From Agilicoccus flavus (GTDB taxonomy: Bacteria > Actinomycetota > Actinomycetes > Actinomycetales > Dermatophilaceae), in NCBI RefSeq assembly GCF_014857905.1, contig NZ_JACYXE010000004.1, positions 186,001 through 250,000 of the forward strand: a stretch of DNA of 64,000 nucleotides. The letters are read 5' to 3'. The first letter of the stretch is position 1; each line of letters opens with the position of its first letter. Positions 51,971-62,687 of this stretch are shown piece after piece. A model generated the notes under the pieces. That model did no database searches. It saw nothing but the letters and a program-made list of their open reading frames with translations, and had not been told where the DNA came from. The translations under genes were made by a program, and so were the position numbers.

Positions 51971-52295
51971 CCTGCCTTCGACGACGACGATTCTCGTCGG
52001 TGTCGCCCTCCTTGCTGTCGGGACCTACGTCTTTCGCATCGGGGGTGCGGCGCTGCGGGCGCGGTTCGCCGGGTCGGCCGGCATGGACTCGGTCGTCGAC
52101 CGCGCGGCCGTCATCCTTCTGGTCGCCGTCATGGCGACGACGGGGTTCACGGAGGGCGACGGCGTGGCGGGCATCGCCCGCCCCGCAGCGGTCGGCGTCG
52201 CGTGCCTGCTCGCGTGGCAGCGGTGCCCGTTCGTCATCGTCGTGCTCGCCGCCACCGCGACGGCCGCAGTCCTGCGCGCACTCGGCGTCGTGTGA
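51963..52295 (+). CDS. azlD: AzlD family branched-chain amino-acid exporter, small subunit
   Basis: 110 residues, four short membrane segments ('TILVGVALLAVGTYVFRIGGAAL', 'AAVILLVAVMATTGFTEG', 'ARPAAVGVACLLAWQRCPFVIVVLAATATAAVLRALGV'). The arrangement and overlap with azlC identify AzlD, the partner needed for export. ATG at 51963 overlaps azlC by eight bases and ends 153 bases before the convergent lutC gene; I see no gene in that gap. Confidence 0.88.
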   Translation: MPDLPSTTTILVGVALLAVGTYVFRIGGAALRARFAGSAGMDSVVDRAAVILLVAVMATTGFTEGDGVAGIARPAAVGVACLLAWQRCPFVIVVLAATATAAVLRALGVV

Positions 52296-52447
52296 GCGAC
52301 GGGCCCGCACCACCCGCCGGCACAGCCGGTCGGCGATGCCCGAGCGGCCCAGCTGCGCGTCGATCTACCGCGTCGTGCCGCTGCGCCGGATCGAGGCCGC
52401 CCGGGCGGCCGGACGAGATGCCAGGCGGGCGTCGAGGTCGGAGGGGC

Positions 52448-53116
52448 TCAGCCCGCCAGGATCATGACGAGGGTCCGGGGGCCGTGCACCCCCTCGACGC
52501 GGTCGAGTTCGATGTCACTCGTCGCGCTGGGCCCGCTGATCCACGTCAGGGGCCGGCCCTCGCGCACCGACCCGGCGAGCCGGGCGACCGCCTCGGGGAC
52601 GTCGGAGACGACCTGGTCGGCGGTGACGACGCACACGTGCACGTCGGGGATGAGGGTGAGGGCGCGGCGGCCCTGGTCGGCCCGGTGGTCGAGGACGATC
52701 GTGCCCGTCTCGGCGATGCCGACGGCCGCCGCGGTGAGCACCGCGTCGCACTCGTCGAGTCGGGCCTTGGTCAGCGGCGGCTCGTCGTGCAGGACCCGGG
52801 CCGAGGCCTCGCTCGCGGCCCTGCGCCAGTGCTCCGGGACCCCGTCCGGGACGACGACGCTCGCGACCCCCGCCGCGCGCAGGGCCTCGGTGATGCGGTC
52901 GGGGACCTGCTCGGGTGGGCACCGCACGACCGTGGCCCGGTAGTCGTCGACGGTCTCGGCGAAGCGGGCGAGCACGTCGGCCATGCCCGTGGCGGCGCCG
53001 TACTGCCAGGGCACCGGCGTCTCCTGCTCGGGTGGCCCCGCCGGCACGTCGACGAGCGCCGCCCGCACGCGGGAGAGGATCGCCTCGCGGGCGTCGGTGG
53101 GCTGCGCCGCACTCAT
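52448..53116 (-). CDS. lutC: Lactate utilisation protein C (LUD domain)
   Basis: 222 residues. Third subunit of the LutABC L-lactate dehydrogenase complex. Seen: 'AREAILSRVRAALVD' at the start and the LUD fold with 'VTAAAVGIAETGTIVLDHRADQGRRALTLIPDVHVCVV'-like segment near residues 132-170, which is the family hallmark. The start overlaps the lutB stop (ATGA). It is the last gene of the operon; no obvious terminator before azlD's end. Confidence 0.92.
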   Translation of the reverse strand: MSAAQPTDAREAILSRVRAALVDVPAGPPEQETPVPWQYGAATGMADVLARFAETVDDYRATVVRCPPEQVPDRITEALRAAGVASVVVPDGVPEHWRRAASEASARVLHDEPPLTKARLDECDAVLTAAAVGIAETGTIVLDHRADQGRRALTLIPDVHVCVVTADQVVSDVPEAVARLAGSVREGRPLTWISGPSATSDIELDRVEGVHGPRTLVMILAG

Positions 53117-54807
53117 CGCGATCCCCCCTGCTCGGGCGTCGCGCCCGGGATGTCGTGGCCCGGCGCGGCCGGGTCCTCGTGCTCGTGGGTCCACCAGCTC
53201 CGGAACGACTGCGTGGGCGGCGACGCGAGATCCCGCGTCGTTGTCCACGGCGCGGCCGGCCAGGGGAGAGGGCCGATCCGGTCCTTCTTCAGCGCGCGGC
53301 GCAACACCGAGCCCGAGCCCGACGACGCCGCGAGGGCCGCCTCCCAGCGGCGGTGGTCCCCCATGAGCCACGAGGCGGCCGCCATCGTCGCCGCCTCGGT
53401 CGTCGGCAGCCGCCGGTCGTGCTTCTTCTTCTCGACCACCTTGTGGCGCATGTGCACGAGCAGCTCGGGGATGGGGATGCGCACGGGGCAGACGTCGAAG
53501 CACGCCCCGCACAGGCTCGAGGCGTACGGCAGCGCCCGGTCGACCGGGTTGTCGAGGCCGCGCAGCTGCGGCGTGAGGATCGCCCCGATCGGCCCCGGGT
53601 AGGCCGAGCCGTAGGCGTGGCCGCCCACCCGCTCGTAGACGGGGCAGATGTTCAGGCACGCGGAGCAGCGGATGCACCGCAGCGCGGAGCGGCCGACGGT
53701 GTCGGCCAGCACGTCGGTGCGGCCGTTGTCGAGGAGCACGACGTGGACGTCGCTCGGGCCGTCGCCCTCGGTGGGGCCGGTCCACATCGACGTGTAGGGG
53801 TTCATCCGCTCGCCGGTGCTCGAGCGGGGCAGCAGGCGGAGCATCACCTCGAGGTCCTCGACGGTGGGCAGGACCTTCTCGATGCCGACGACGCTGATGA
53901 GCGTCCGCGGCAGCGTGAGGCACATGCGCCCGTTGCCCTCCGACTCGACGACGACCAGGGTGCCCGTCTCGGCCACCGCGAAGTTCGCGCCGCTGATCGC
54001 CACCGACGCGCGGAGGAACTTCTCGCGCAGGTGCGTCCGAGCGGCCTCGGCGAGGCGCGCGGGCTCGTCGGTGAGGCCCTCCGGCGCCGGCTTCCCGTAG
54101 TGACCCATCTCGCGCAGGAAGATGTCCCGGACCTCGGAGCGGTTGCGGTGGATCGCGGGCACGAGGATGTGGCTGGGCAGGTCGTGCCCGAGCTGGACGA
54201 TGAGCTCGGCGAGGTCGGTCTCCCAGGCGGCGATGCCCGCCCGCTCGAGGGCCTCGTTCATCTCGATCTCCTGGGTGGCCATCGACTTGACCTTGACCAC
54301 CTCGAGGTCGTCCGAGGCTCGCGGTGCGAGGTCGTCGGTCTCACCCTCAGGTTCAGCCTCACCCCCCGCGACCTGCGCTGACGTGGCGGCCTCGACGTCG
54401 GCGGCGTGCGCAGCCCGGACGAGGTCGACGATGATGCGGTTCGCCTCCTCGGCGTCGCGGGCCCAGTGCACGTGCGCCCCGGCCGCCGTGAGCGACGCCT
54501 CGAGCTGCGGCAGGTAGACGTCGAGGTGGCGCAGCGCGCGGTCCTTGATCGCGGCGCCGGCGACGCGCAGCTCCTCCCACTGATCGACCTCGGCGACGAC
54601 CTTGGCCCGCTTGTCGCGGATCGTGTGGGTCGCGTGGCGCAGATTGCGACGCTGCTGGCTGTTCGTGAGGCCGCCCCGGGCCGCGGTCGGGAACGGCGGC
54701 ATCCCGAGGAACGTCTCGCGCGGGGCGGGCGTCCGCCGGGTCTTACCGACGGTGCCGCTGCCCGGTCGGGTCCCGGTGGCGGGCGGGGTGGACGGCGTGG
54801 GCGTCAT
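53113..54807 (-). CDS. lutB: Lactate utilisation protein B (LUD domain plus 4Fe-4S ferredoxin domain)
   Basis: 564 residues. Seen: an N-terminal LUD-type domain ('FPTAARGGLTNSQQRRNLRHATHTIRDKRAKVV' and 'GANFAVAETGTLVVVESEGNGRMCL'), then two 4Fe-4S motifs, CIRCSACLNICPVY near residue 379 and CGACFDVCPVRIPIP near 434, and a helical C-terminus. It carries electrons in the LutABC complex. About 25 residues of Glu/Ala near position 140 ('GGEAEPEGETDD') are an insert beyond the standard length of about 470-500. Start overlaps lutA's stop. Confidence 0.93.
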   Translation of the reverse strand: MTPTPSTPPATGTRPGSGTVGKTRRTPAPRETFLGMPPFPTAARGGLTNSQQRRNLRHATHTIRDKRAKVVAEVDQWEELRVAGAAIKDRALRHLDVYLPQLEASLTAAGAHVHWARDAEEANRIIVDLVRAAHAADVEAATSAQVAGGEAEPEGETDDLAPRASDDLEVVKVKSMATQEIEMNEALERAGIAAWETDLAELIVQLGHDLPSHILVPAIHRNRSEVRDIFLREMGHYGKPAPEGLTDEPARLAEAARTHLREKFLRASVAISGANFAVAETGTLVVVESEGNGRMCLTLPRTLISVVGIEKVLPTVEDLEVMLRLLPRSSTGERMNPYTSMWTGPTEGDGPSDVHVVLLDNGRTDVLADTVGRSALRCIRCSACLNICPVYERVGGHAYGSAYPGPIGAILTPQLRGLDNPVDRALPYASSLCGACFDVCPVRIPIPELLVHMRHKVVEKKKHDRRLPTTEAATMAAASWLMGDHRRWEAALAASSGSGSVLRRALKKDRIGPLPWPAAPWTTTRDLASPPTQSFRSWWTHEHEDPAAPGHDIPGATPEQGGSR

Positions 54808-55712
54808 CGGTCTCCTCCGACCATGTCGAGCGTGTCGTCCGTCGCGGCGGGATCGAAGCCCGCCCCCGCCGGGGGCTCCGCGTCGATGCCGGTGCCCGCG
54901 GCTGAGCCCGCCGCCGACGCCGAGTCCTGGGTGTGGGCGAGGATCTCGGCGAGGTGGATCGTCTCGATCCCACTGCGCTGGCGCGACAGCATCCCGCCGA
55001 TGTTCATGAGGCAGGAGTTGTCGCCGGCGACGACGAACTCGGCGCCGGTGTCGGCGATGTGCCGGGCCTTGTCGGCGACCATCGCGGTGGACGTGTCGGC
55101 GTTCTTAATCGCGAACGTGCCCCCGAACCCGCAGCACTCTTCGCGGGCCGGCAGGTCGACGACCGTGATCCCGCGAACGGCCTCGAGCAGCCGGTACGGC
55201 CGGTCTCCGACCCGCGTGACCCGCAGCGAGTGGCACGTGGGGTGGTAGGTGACGCGGTGCGGGAAGTAGGCCCCGACGTCGGTCACGCCCAGCACGTCGA
55301 CGAGCAGCTCCGGGAAGTCGTAGGTCCGGGCCGAGACGGCCCGTGCCCGCGCCGCGAGGTCGGTGTCGCCGGAGCGGTCCGCGAGCATCGGGTGCTGATC
55401 GCGGACGGACCCGACGCACGACCCTGACGGCGAGACGACGTAGTCGTAGGGCTCGAACGTCTCGACGTACCGGCGCAGCGCCGGCATGGCCTCGTCGAAG
55501 TAGCCCGTGTTCGTGAACGGTTGCCCGCAGCACGTCTGGGTGAGCGGGAACTCGACCGTGCAGCCGAGGCGCTCGAGCACGGCGACGACGGCCTTCGGTG
55601 TCTCGGGGAACATGGCGTCGTTGACGCAGGTGGCGAACAACGCCACCCGGAGGCCGTCGCCGGGGCGGCCGGCGCCGCCGGAGGTGTTCGTGGGTTTCGT
55701 CGTCTCGGTCAT
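54804..55712 (-). CDS. lutA: Lactate utilisation protein A (cysteine-rich CCG domain)
   Basis: 302 residues. Seen: two CCG-type cysteine-rich domains ('FATCVNDAMFPE', 'QTCCGQPFTNTG'; 'YHPTCHSLRVTR', 'EECCGFGGTFAIKNADTS'), as in GlpC and HdrB-like proteins that bind iron-sulfur clusters. This is LutA, the catalytic partner in L-lactate to pyruvate oxidation in many actinobacteria and Bacillus. The C-terminal 45 residues are Ala/Gly/Asp-rich, an extension beyond the usual 240. Lies between lctP and lutB on the same strand. Confidence 0.94.
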   Translation of the reverse strand: MTETTKPTNTSGGAGRPGDGLRVALFATCVNDAMFPETPKAVVAVLERLGCTVEFPLTQTCCGQPFTNTGYFDEAMPALRRYVETFEPYDYVVSPSGSCVGSVRDQHPMLADRSGDTDLAARARAVSARTYDFPELLVDVLGVTDVGAYFPHRVTYHPTCHSLRVTRVGDRPYRLLEAVRGITVVDLPAREECCGFGGTFAIKNADTSTAMVADKARHIADTGAEFVVAGDNSCLMNIGGMLSRQRSGIETIHLAEILAHTQDSASAAGSAAGTGIDAEPPAGAGFDPAATDDTLDMVGGDR

Positions 55713-55731
55713 CGCGTCGACCTTTCGTGCG

Positions 55732-57480
55732 TCACGGGAGCATCCACGACAGGACGGGAGTGGACTGCAGCCCGACGAGCAGGCACATCCCGGCCAGCAG
55801 CGCGAGGCTCCACCAGATGACCTTACGAAGGATGTCCGACTCCCGCCCCAGCAGCCCCACCGCCGTCGCGGCGATGGTGAGGTTCTGCGGGCTGACCATC
55901 TTGCCGACCACTCCGCCGGAGGTGTTTGCGGCCACGAGCAGCGTCGGGTCGATGCCGGCCTGCTGACCGGCCGTCTGCTGGAGGGTCGCGAAGAGCGCGT
56001 TCGCGCTCGTGTCCGACCCGGTCACGGCGGTCCCGAGCCAGCCGAGGATGGGCGAGAAGAACGCGAACGCCGCGCCGGTCCCCGCGATCCACGTGCCGAT
56101 GGTGATCGTCTGGCCCGACAGGTTCATGACGTAGGCGAGGGCGAGCACCGAGGCGATCGTCAGCATCGAGTAGCGCAGCTTGTGGGCGGTCCCCGCGATC
56201 TCCGCGAGCACCCCCCGCACGGACACCCCGTAGACGAGCGCGACCACGAACGTGCACAGCAGGAGCATCGTGCCGGGACTGGAGAGCCACTGGAACGTGT
56301 ACACCGTCGAGGAGTTGGGCGTGCCGGCCACCGTGAGCACGTTCCCGTCGAGGCCGGGCCACGGGATCTTCACGTCGGTCGCCGCGAGCGCGGCCTTGAC
56401 CGGGGGCGCGAGCTTGCTCAGCGAGAACACGACGATGACGAGCAGGTACGGGAACAGGGCCATCCAGATGCGGGCCGTGGACAACGGGCCGCGACCCGGC
56501 CCCGGCCCACCCGAACCGTCCGCTCCGGCCGCCGCGCCGTCGGCCACGGCGCCGTCGCCGGTGTCAACGGCGTCGTGCGGCGCCGTGCCGCCGCCTGCCC
56601 GGACGAGCTCGGCCTCGCGCATCCGGTCCTCGCGCAGGGACTCGGTGACCTCGTCCCGGCCCACGGGCTTCCAGACGCGCAGCAGCACGACGGCGGCGGC
56701 GAGGCCGACGAGGGACGCGACGATGTCGGTGAGCTCCACCGACACCCACGTGGCGCACACCCACTGCGCGAGCGCGAAGGTGACGCCGGTGACGAGCGCG
56801 ACGGGCCACGTCTGCCGGACTCCGCGGCGCCCGTCGGCGAGGAAGACGAGGAAGAGCGGGACGATCCACGCGAGCAGCGGCGTCTGGTGCCCGACGTAGG
56901 CCCCGATCTCCGTGTACGGGATCTTCGTGAGGTTGCCGGCCGTGATGATGGGGATCGCGATGGCGCCGAACGCGACCGGAGCGGTGTTGGCGAGCAGGAC
57001 GATCGTCGCCGCCCGCAGCGCCGAGAAGCCGATGGCCATGAGCATGACGCCGGTGATGGCGACCGGGGCCCCGAACCCGGCGAGCGCCTCGAGCAGACCG
57101 CCGAAGCAGAACGCGATGAGCATCGCCTGGACGCGGGGGTCGTCGCTGATGAGCGCGAACACCCCCCGCAGGTCTTCGAACCGGCCCGACCGCACCGTCA
57201 CCTGGTACAGGACGATCGCGGTGAAGACGATCCAGACGATGGGGAAGAGGCCGAAGACGGCGCCCTCGGTCGCGGCGAGCAGGGTAAGGCCGATCGGCAT
57301 GCCGTAGACGGCCACGGCGACGACGGCCGCGACGGCGAGCGCGGCCAGACCCGCCAGGTGGGCCTTCCAACGTAGGACGCCGAGGGTGACGAAGATCGTC
57401 ACGAGGGGGAGGAGCGCGACCAGGGCCGAGGCCCAGACGGGCCCCAGCGGATCGACGACGGGCTGGTAGGCGGTCGGCAT
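55732..57480 (-). CDS. lctP: L-lactate permease (LctP family)
   Basis: 582 residues, about 14 membrane segments. Seen: '[40 protein letters not shown]' at the start, '[31 protein letters not shown]' which is the family signature, '[19 protein letters not shown]', and '[24 protein letters not shown]' near the C-terminus. It imports lactate with protons for LutABC. ATG at 57480 is chosen because GGAG lies eight bases before it; the upstream GTG at 57513 is in frame. TATGCT (57574-57579, minus strand) is a likely -10 box. Confidence 0.93.
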   Translation of the reverse strand: MPTAYQPVVDPLGPVWASALVALLPLVTIFVTLGVLRWKAHLAGLAALAVAAVVAVAVYGMPIGLTLLAATEGAVFGLFPIVWIVFTAIVLYQVTVRSGRFEDLRGVFALISDDPRVQAMLIAFCFGGLLEALAGFGAPVAITGVMLMAIGFSALRAATIVLLANTAPVAFGAIAIPIITAGNLTKIPYTEIGAYVGHQTPLLAWIVPLFLVFLADGRRGVRQTWPVALVTGVTFALAQWVCATWVSVELTDIVASLVGLAAAVVLLRVWKPVGRDEVTESLREDRMREAELVRAGGGTAPHDAVDTGDGAVADGAAAGADGSGGPGPGRGPLSTARIWMALFPYLLVIVVFSLSKLAPPVKAALAATDVKIPWPGLDGNVLTVAGTPNSSTVYTFQWLSSPGTMLLLCTFVVALVYGVSVRGVLAEIAGTAHKLRYSMLTIASVLALAYVMNLSGQTITIGTWIAGTGAAFAFFSPILGWLGTAVTGSDTSANALFATLQQTAGQQAGIDPTLLVAANTSGGVVGKMVSPQNLTIAATAVGLLGRESDILRKVIWWSLALLAGMCLLVGLQSTPVLSWMLP

Positions 57481-57792
57481 GAGCACTTCTCCGGGCTCGA
57501 AAGGGGTGGGCACCGCCGACGGTCGGCCGGGTCCGAGCCCGGCCGGTCACCGACGGCACCCGGTCGTGGCTCCAGCATAGCCGCCCGCGGACCGCGCCGG
57601 AGCGATACGGCGGCGCTCATGTCGCCCGGCGCCCGCGGGCGTCAGGCGCGGGTCTCCTTGATCGGGGACGCCGATTATGGCGCTCGAACCGGCGCTGGTA
57701 ACCTGGCCAATCGCCGTAGATCGGCCGCGGAGACAGAGCGCCGGGTGGAGTCGCCCCCGTGCACCGCGCAACGAGTTCGAGAGGGTTCGCCA
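57481..57792. promoter_or_regulatory. Divergent intergenic region lctP/rpsO
   Basis: 312 bases without a gene. It contains the lctP -10 candidate TATGCT (minus, 57574-57579) and the rpsO -10 candidate TAACCT (57699-57704), leaving an rpsO leader of about 82 bases. S15 binds its own mRNA leader in many bacteria; no such structure could be confirmed by eye. Confidence 0.5.
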
Positions 57793-58062
57793 GTGCCGCT
57801 GGACACCGAGACCAAGAAGAAGATCATGACCGAGTACGCCACGGTCGACGGCGACACCGGCTCGCCCGAGGTGCAGATCGCGATGCTCACGCAGCGCATC
57901 CGCGACCTCACCGAGCACTCCCGCACGCACAAGCACGACCACCACAGCCGTCGTGGTCTGCTGCTGCTCGTCGGCCGCCGCAAGCGCATGCTGCGCTACC
58001 TCGAGTCGGTCGACATCGAGCGCTACCGTTCGCTGATCAAGCGACTCGGCCTGCGCCGATAG
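57793..58062 (+). CDS. rpsO: 30S ribosomal protein S15
   Basis: 89 residues, the standard length. Seen: '[63 protein letters not shown]' type sequence with the conserved '[11 protein letters not shown]' and 'RRKRMLRYL' rRNA-binding segments. Binds 16S rRNA early in assembly. GTG at 57793 gives the normal N-terminus ([11 protein letters not shown]). pnp follows 201 bases later after a hairpin, the usual rpsO-pnp order. Confidence 0.97.
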   Translation: MPLDTETKKKIMTEYATVDGDTGSPEVQIAMLTQRIRDLTEHSRTHKHDHHSRRGLLLLVGRRKRMLRYLESVDIERYRSLIKRLGLRR

Positions 58063-58072
58063 GTTTCCTGCC

Positions 58073-58105
58073 CAAGGGCGGCTCCCGGACCGGGGGCCGC
58101 CCTTG
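58073..58105 (+). terminator. Hairpin between rpsO and pnp
   Basis: A perfect 10-base stem CAAGGGCGGC with an inner CCCGG/CCGGG helix, ten bases after the rpsO stop. As in other bacteria it may be a partial terminator or an RNase III processing site. Confidence 0.7.
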
Positions 58106-58263
58106 TCGCATGATCGAGATGTCCACGCCCACGCGGTGTGGCACGGGGTCGCCACGGCGCCGCCGCCTCCCTCCCGGGGCGCGATGGACCGGGTCACCCG
58201 CACAGAAGGACAGGGCGCGCACAACGACGATGCGCGTGCTGCGCTGAGAGAAAAGGAGGACCC

Positions 58264-60777
58264 ATGGAGGGTCCAGAGATCACGTTCGCCGAAGCCGTCG
58301 TCGACAACGGCCGCTTCGGCACCCGCACGGTGCGCTTTGAGACGGGACGGCTGGCCAAGCAGGCCGCCGGCGCCGTCACCGCGTACCTCGACGAGGACAC
58401 CTGCCTGCTGTCGACCACGGCCGCCGGCAAGACGCCCAAGGACCAGTTCGACTTCTTCCCGCTGACGGTGGACGTCGAGGAGCGCATGTACGCCGCGGGC
58501 AAGATCCCCGGCAGCTTCTTCCGCCGCGAGGGCCGTCCGGGCACGGACGCCATCCTCACGTGTCGCCTCATCGACCGGCCGCTGCGCCCGACCTTCAAGA
58601 AGGGTCTGCGCAACGAGGTCCAGGTCGTCATCACGGTGCTGTCGCTCAACCCCGACCACCAGTACGACGTGGTCGCCATCAACGCGGCGTCCGCGTCGAC
58701 GCAGATCTCGGGTCTGCCGTTCTCCGGCCCGATCGGCGCCGTCCGCGTCTCTCTGATCGACGGCCAGTGGGTCGCGTTCCCGAACTTCTCCGACGTCGAG
58801 CGCTCGACGTTCGACATGGTCGTCGCCGGCCGCGTCATCACCGGCGCCGACGGCGAACAGGACGTCGCGATCATGATGGTCGAGGCGGAGTCCACCGAGT
58901 CGACGTGGAACCTCGTCAAGACCGAGGGCAAGCAGGCGCCGACCGAGGAGGTCGTCGCCGAGGGCCTCGAGGCGAGCAAGCCGTTCATCGCCACGCTGTG
59001 CAAGGCGCAGTCCGACCTCGCCGAGCAGGCCGCCAAGCCCGTCCAGGACTTCCCGGTCTTCCTCGACTACGAGGACGACGCCTACGCCGCGGTCGAGAAG
59101 GCCGCCACCGAGCAGCTCCGCAGCGTGCTCGCCATCGCGGCCAAGCAGGACCGCGAGAACGCGACCGACGAGCTCAAGGACCGGCTCAAGGCCGACCTGT
59201 GCGGCAGCGCCGAGCACCCGGGCGCGTTCCACGGCCGCGAGAAGGAGATCTCGGCGGCCTACCGCTCGCTGCAGAAGCAGCTCGTGCGCGAGCGCATCCT
59301 CACCGACAAGGTCCGCATCGACGGCCGTGGCCTCGCCGACATCCGCGCCCTCGGCGCTGAGGTCGAGGTCCTGCCGCGCGTGCACGGCTCGGCGATCTTC
59401 GAGCGCGGCGAGACCCAGATCATGGGGGTCACGACGCTCAACATGCTCCGCATGGAGCAGCAGCTCGACACCCTCTCGCCCGTGACGCGCAAGCGGTACA
59501 TGCACAACTACAACTTCCCGCCCTACTCGACCGGTGAGACCGGCCGCGTGGGCAGCCCCAAGCGCCGCGAGATCGGCCACGGGGCCCTGGCGGAGCGGGC
59601 GCTCATGCCCGTCCTGCCGACGCGCGAGGAGTTCCCCTACGCGATCCGTCAGGTGTCCGAGGCCCTCGGCTCCAACGGCTCCACCTCGATGGGCTCGGTC
59701 TGCGCCTCGACGCTGTCGCTGCTCAACGCCGGTGTGCCGCTGCGCGCCCCGGTCGCGGGCATCGCGATGGGCCTCGTCTCCGCCGAGATCGACGGCCAGA
59801 CGCAGTACGCCGCGCTGACCGACATCCTCGGGGCCGAGGACGCCTTCGGCGACATGGACTTCAAGGTCGCCGGCACGCGCGAGTTCGTCACGGCCATCCA
59901 GCTCGACACGAAGCTCGACGGCATCCCCGCCTCGGTGCTCGCCGGCGCGCTGACCCAGGCCCGCGACGCGCGCCTGCACATCCTCGACGTCATGACCGAG
60001 GCCATCGACGCGCCCGACGAGATGAGCCCCTACGCTCCTCGCGTCATCAGCGTGCAGGTCCCGGTCGACAAGATCGGTGAGGTCATCGGCCCGAAGGGCA
60101 AGATGATCAACCAGATCCAGGAGGAGACCGGCGCCGACATCTCCATCGAGGACGACGGCACGGTCTACATCGGCGCGACCGACGGCCCCTCGGCCGAGGC
60201 CGCCCGCGCGCAGATCAACGCCATCGCCAACCCGACGATGCCGGAGGTCGGAGAGCGCTTCCTCGGCACCGTCGTCAAGACGACGACGTTCGGTGCGTTC
60301 GTGTCGCTGCTGCCCGGCAAGGACGGCCTGCTGCACATCTCCGAGGTGCGAAAGCTCGTCGGCGGCAAGCGCATCGACTCCGTCGACGACGTCGTCAAGG
60401 TCGGCCAGAAGGTGCAGGTCGAGCTCAAAGAGATCGACCCGCGCGGCAAGCTGAGCCTCGCCGCCGTCCTGTCGGACGAGCAGCAGCAGGCCGCCGACGA
60501 CGCCTCGGCTCCCGCCCCGGCCGCCGAGCCGGCGCAGGCCGCACCGGCGCAGGACGCGCCGGCGTCGGCGCCCGCCCAGGCCGAGCACGACCGGTCGGAG
60601 CCCACGGACGACTCGGGTGAGGAGCGCTCGGGCCGCAACCGGAGCCGTCGCCGCCGAGGCGGTCGCGGCAACGGGGGCGGCAACGTCGAGGCAGGCGAGA
60701 GCACGCCCGAGGCCGACGCGCTCGTCGACGCCACGGAGCCCGAGGCCGCTGCGGCGTCCTCCTCCGAGGAGGCCTGA
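58264..60777 (+). CDS. pnp: Polyribonucleotide nucleotidyltransferase (PNPase)
   Basis: 837 residues. A phosphorolytic 3'-5' exoribonuclease. Seen: two RNase PH domains (first with '[23 protein letters not shown]', second with '[32 protein letters not shown]' and '[24 protein letters not shown]'), a KH domain ('[28 protein letters not shown]'), an S1 domain ('[32 protein letters not shown]') and an Ala/Glu-rich tail of about 95 residues with an RRRRGGRG basic patch. The tail is longer than in E. coli and typical of actinobacteria. AAAAGGAGG precedes the ATG. Confidence 0.96.
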   Translation: MEGPEITFAEAVVDNGRFGTRTVRFETGRLAKQAAGAVTAYLDEDTCLLSTTAAGKTPKDQFDFFPLTVDVEERMYAAGKIPGSFFRREGRPGTDAILTCRLIDRPLRPTFKKGLRNEVQVVITVLSLNPDHQYDVVAINAASASTQISGLPFSGPIGAVRVSLIDGQWVAFPNFSDVERSTFDMVVAGRVITGADGEQDVAIMMVEAESTESTWNLVKTEGKQAPTEEVVAEGLEASKPFIATLCKAQSDLAEQAAKPVQDFPVFLDYEDDAYAAVEKAATEQLRSVLAIAAKQDRENATDELKDRLKADLCGSAEHPGAFHGREKEISAAYRSLQKQLVRERILTDKVRIDGRGLADIRALGAEVEVLPRVHGSAIFERGETQIMGVTTLNMLRMEQQLDTLSPVTRKRYMHNYNFPPYSTGETGRVGSPKRREIGHGALAERALMPVLPTREEFPYAIRQVSEALGSNGSTSMGSVCASTLSLLNAGVPLRAPVAGIAMGLVSAEIDGQTQYAALTDILGAEDAFGDMDFKVAGTREFVTAIQLDTKLDGIPASVLAGALTQARDARLHILDVMTEAIDAPDEMSPYAPRVISVQVPVDKIGEVIGPKGKMINQIQEETGADISIEDDGTVYIGATDGPSAEAARAQINAIANPTMPEVGERFLGTVVKTTTFGAFVSLLPGKDGLLHISEVRKLVGGKRIDSVDDVVKVGQKVQVELKEIDPRGKLSLAAVLSDEQQQAADDASAPAPAAEPAQAAPAQDAPASAPAQAEHDRSEPTDDSGEERSGRNRSRRRRGGRGNGGGNVEAGESTPEADALVDATEPEAAAASSSEEA

Positions 60778-60800
60778 GCCGCACCGGCTCTGACCACCGC

Positions 60801-60832
60801 GACGGCCCGTCCCCTGCGAGGGGCGGGCCGTC
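60801..60832 (+). terminator. Hairpin after pnp
   Basis: GACGGCCCG(T)CCCC paired with GGGGCGGGCCGTC, one bulged T, five-base loop; 23 bases after the pnp stop. Confidence 0.75.
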
Positions 60833-60966
60833 GCCGTCGCTCAGGTCACCGTTCGGACACAGGTGGACCGCGGGCGACCCCCTGGTGACGGGACATGCGA
60901 ATTCGGGCGTAGGGTGCGCTCGGCGCCCCCGCCACTTCCATCGGCCGATGACGTCTCGGAGAACCC

Positions 60967-62673
60967 ATGAACGCCCTCACCCATCCATCGCTCGTCCCGG
61001 CGCAGGCCACCCTCATCGAGGCGAACTGGATCGATTTCCTCATCGTCGGGATCTACTTCGCCTTCGTGCTCGGCATCGGCATCGCCGCCCGTCGGCAGGT
61101 CTCGGACTCGATCGACTTCTTCCTCTCCGGCCGTTCCCTGCCGGCCTGGGTGACCGGGCTCGCGTTCATCTCCGCGAACCTCGGCGCGGTCGAGATCATG
61201 GGTATGTCGGCGACGGGCGCCGAGATCGGTCTGCCGACCTTCCACTACTTCTGGGTCGGCGCGATCCCGGCCATGCTCTTCCTCGGGGTCGTCATGATGC
61301 CCTTCTACTACGGCAGCAAGGTGCGCTCGGTCCCCGAGTTCATGCTCCGCCGGTTCGGGCCCGGGGCCCACCTGGTCAACGCCATCAGCTTCGCCGTGGC
61401 CCAGCTCCTCATCGCGGGCGTCAACCTCTACCTGCTCGCCTCCATCGTCGAGGCCCTCCTCGGGTGGCCCCAGTGGGTCTCGCTCATCGTGGCGGCGGCG
61501 ATCGTGCTCTCCTACATCACGCTCGGCGGCCTCTCGGCGGCGATCTACAACGAGGTGCTGCAGTTCTTCGTCATCGTCGCGGCGCTGCTGCCGCTCACCC
61601 TCATCGGCCTCAACCGGGTCGGCGGGTGGAGCGGTCTCACCGAGCGCGTCACGGCCGCGGCGGGGGGTTCCGACGCCGAACTGCACTCCTGGCCGGGCCA
61701 GGGCCTGTCGGGCTTCGACAACCCGGTCCTGTCGGTGGTCGGCATCGTCTTCGGTCTCGGGTTCGTCCTGTCGTTCGGCTACTGGACGACGAACTTCGTC
61801 GAGGTCCAGCGGGCCATGGCGAGCAACTCGATCTCGTCGGCCCGCAAGACGCCGATCATCGGCGCCTTCCCGAAGATGTTCGTTCCGTTCATCGTCATCA
61901 TCCCCGGCATGATCGCCGCCGTGCTCGTGCACGAGATCTCCGGGCTCAAGGCCGGGCAGAACACCGGGGCGACGTACAACGACTCGCTGCTGCTGCTCAT
62001 GCGTGACGTGCTGCCGAACGGTCTGCTCGGTCTCGCGATCGCGGGTCTGCTCGCCGCGTTCATGGCCGGTATGGCCGCGAACATCTCCGCGTTCAACACC
62101 GTCTTCAGCTACGACCTGTGGCAGACGTACGTCGTCAAGGACAAGGACGACGACTACTACCTGCGCACCGGCCGCCTGGCCACGGTCGTCGCCACGGTCA
62201 TCGCGATCTTCACGGCCCTCATCGCGAGCAGCTTCTCCAACATCATGGATTACCTGCAGACGCTGTTCGGGTTCTTCAACGCCCCGCTGTTCGCCACGTT
62301 CATCCTCGGCATGTTCTGGCGCCGCATGACGGCCACCGCGGGCTGGGTCGGCCTCGTCGCCGGCACGCTCTCGGCCATCTTCCTGTGGACGCTGGGCAAC
62401 CCCGAGATCTTCGGCGTGTTCGAGCTGCCCGGCCAGGGCCTCGCGTTCCTGTGCGCCTCGGTCGCGTTCGTCGTCGACATCGTGTTGTCGGTCGCCGTGA
62501 CCATGGTGACCAAGCCGAAGCCGCGGGAGCAGCTCAAGGGCCTCGTCTACTCCGAGACGCCCAAGGAGGACCTCGTCGACCCGCACGAGGCCGCCCTGCC
62601 CGTGTACCAGCGCACGATCCCGCTCGCCATCGCCGCGGGCGTTCTCGTCCTCGCCCTCAACTTCATCCTCTAA
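60967..62673 (+). CDS. Sodium:solute symporter (SSS/SLC5 family)
   Basis: 568 residues, about 14 membrane segments. Seen: 'IDFLIVGIYFAFVLGIGIAARRQVSDSIDFFLSGRSLPAWVTGLAFISANLGAVEIMGMSATGAEIGLPTFHYFWVGAIPAMLFLGVVMMPFYYGSKVRSVPEF' pattern, which is that of the SGLT-like SSS group, and 'FWRRMTATAGWVGLVAGTLSAIFLW'. SGLT-like proteins move sugars or other solutes with sodium. TAGGGT at 60910-60915 is a likely -10 box. A small membrane protein follows after 14 bases, suggesting a two-part transporter. Confidence 0.92.
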   Translation: MNALTHPSLVPAQATLIEANWIDFLIVGIYFAFVLGIGIAARRQVSDSIDFFLSGRSLPAWVTGLAFISANLGAVEIMGMSATGAEIGLPTFHYFWVGAIPAMLFLGVVMMPFYYGSKVRSVPEFMLRRFGPGAHLVNAISFAVAQLLIAGVNLYLLASIVEALLGWPQWVSLIVAAAIVLSYITLGGLSAAIYNEVLQFFVIVAALLPLTLIGLNRVGGWSGLTERVTAAAGGSDAELHSWPGQGLSGFDNPVLSVVGIVFGLGFVLSFGYWTTNFVEVQRAMASNSISSARKTPIIGAFPKMFVPFIVIIPGMIAAVLVHEISGLKAGQNTGATYNDSLLLLMRDVLPNGLLGLAIAGLLAAFMAGMAANISAFNTVFSYDLWQTYVVKDKDDDYYLRTGRLATVVATVIAIFTALIASSFSNIMDYLQTLFGFFNAPLFATFILGMFWRRMTATAGWVGLVAGTLSAIFLWTLGNPEIFGVFELPGQGLAFLCASVAFVVDIVLSVAVTMVTKPKPREQLKGLVYSETPKEDLVDPHEAALPVYQRTIPLAIAAGVLVLALNFIL

Positions 62674-62687
62674 GGAGCCGACCCCAC

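Noticed and set aside
52296-52447. A small gene between azlD and lutC
   Set aside because: No open frame with a ribosome-binding site; short Arg-rich frames only.
57547-60588. A 1013-residue minus-strand frame opposite rpsO and pnp
   Set aside because: It is the shadow of pnp, which has all its domains on the plus strand.
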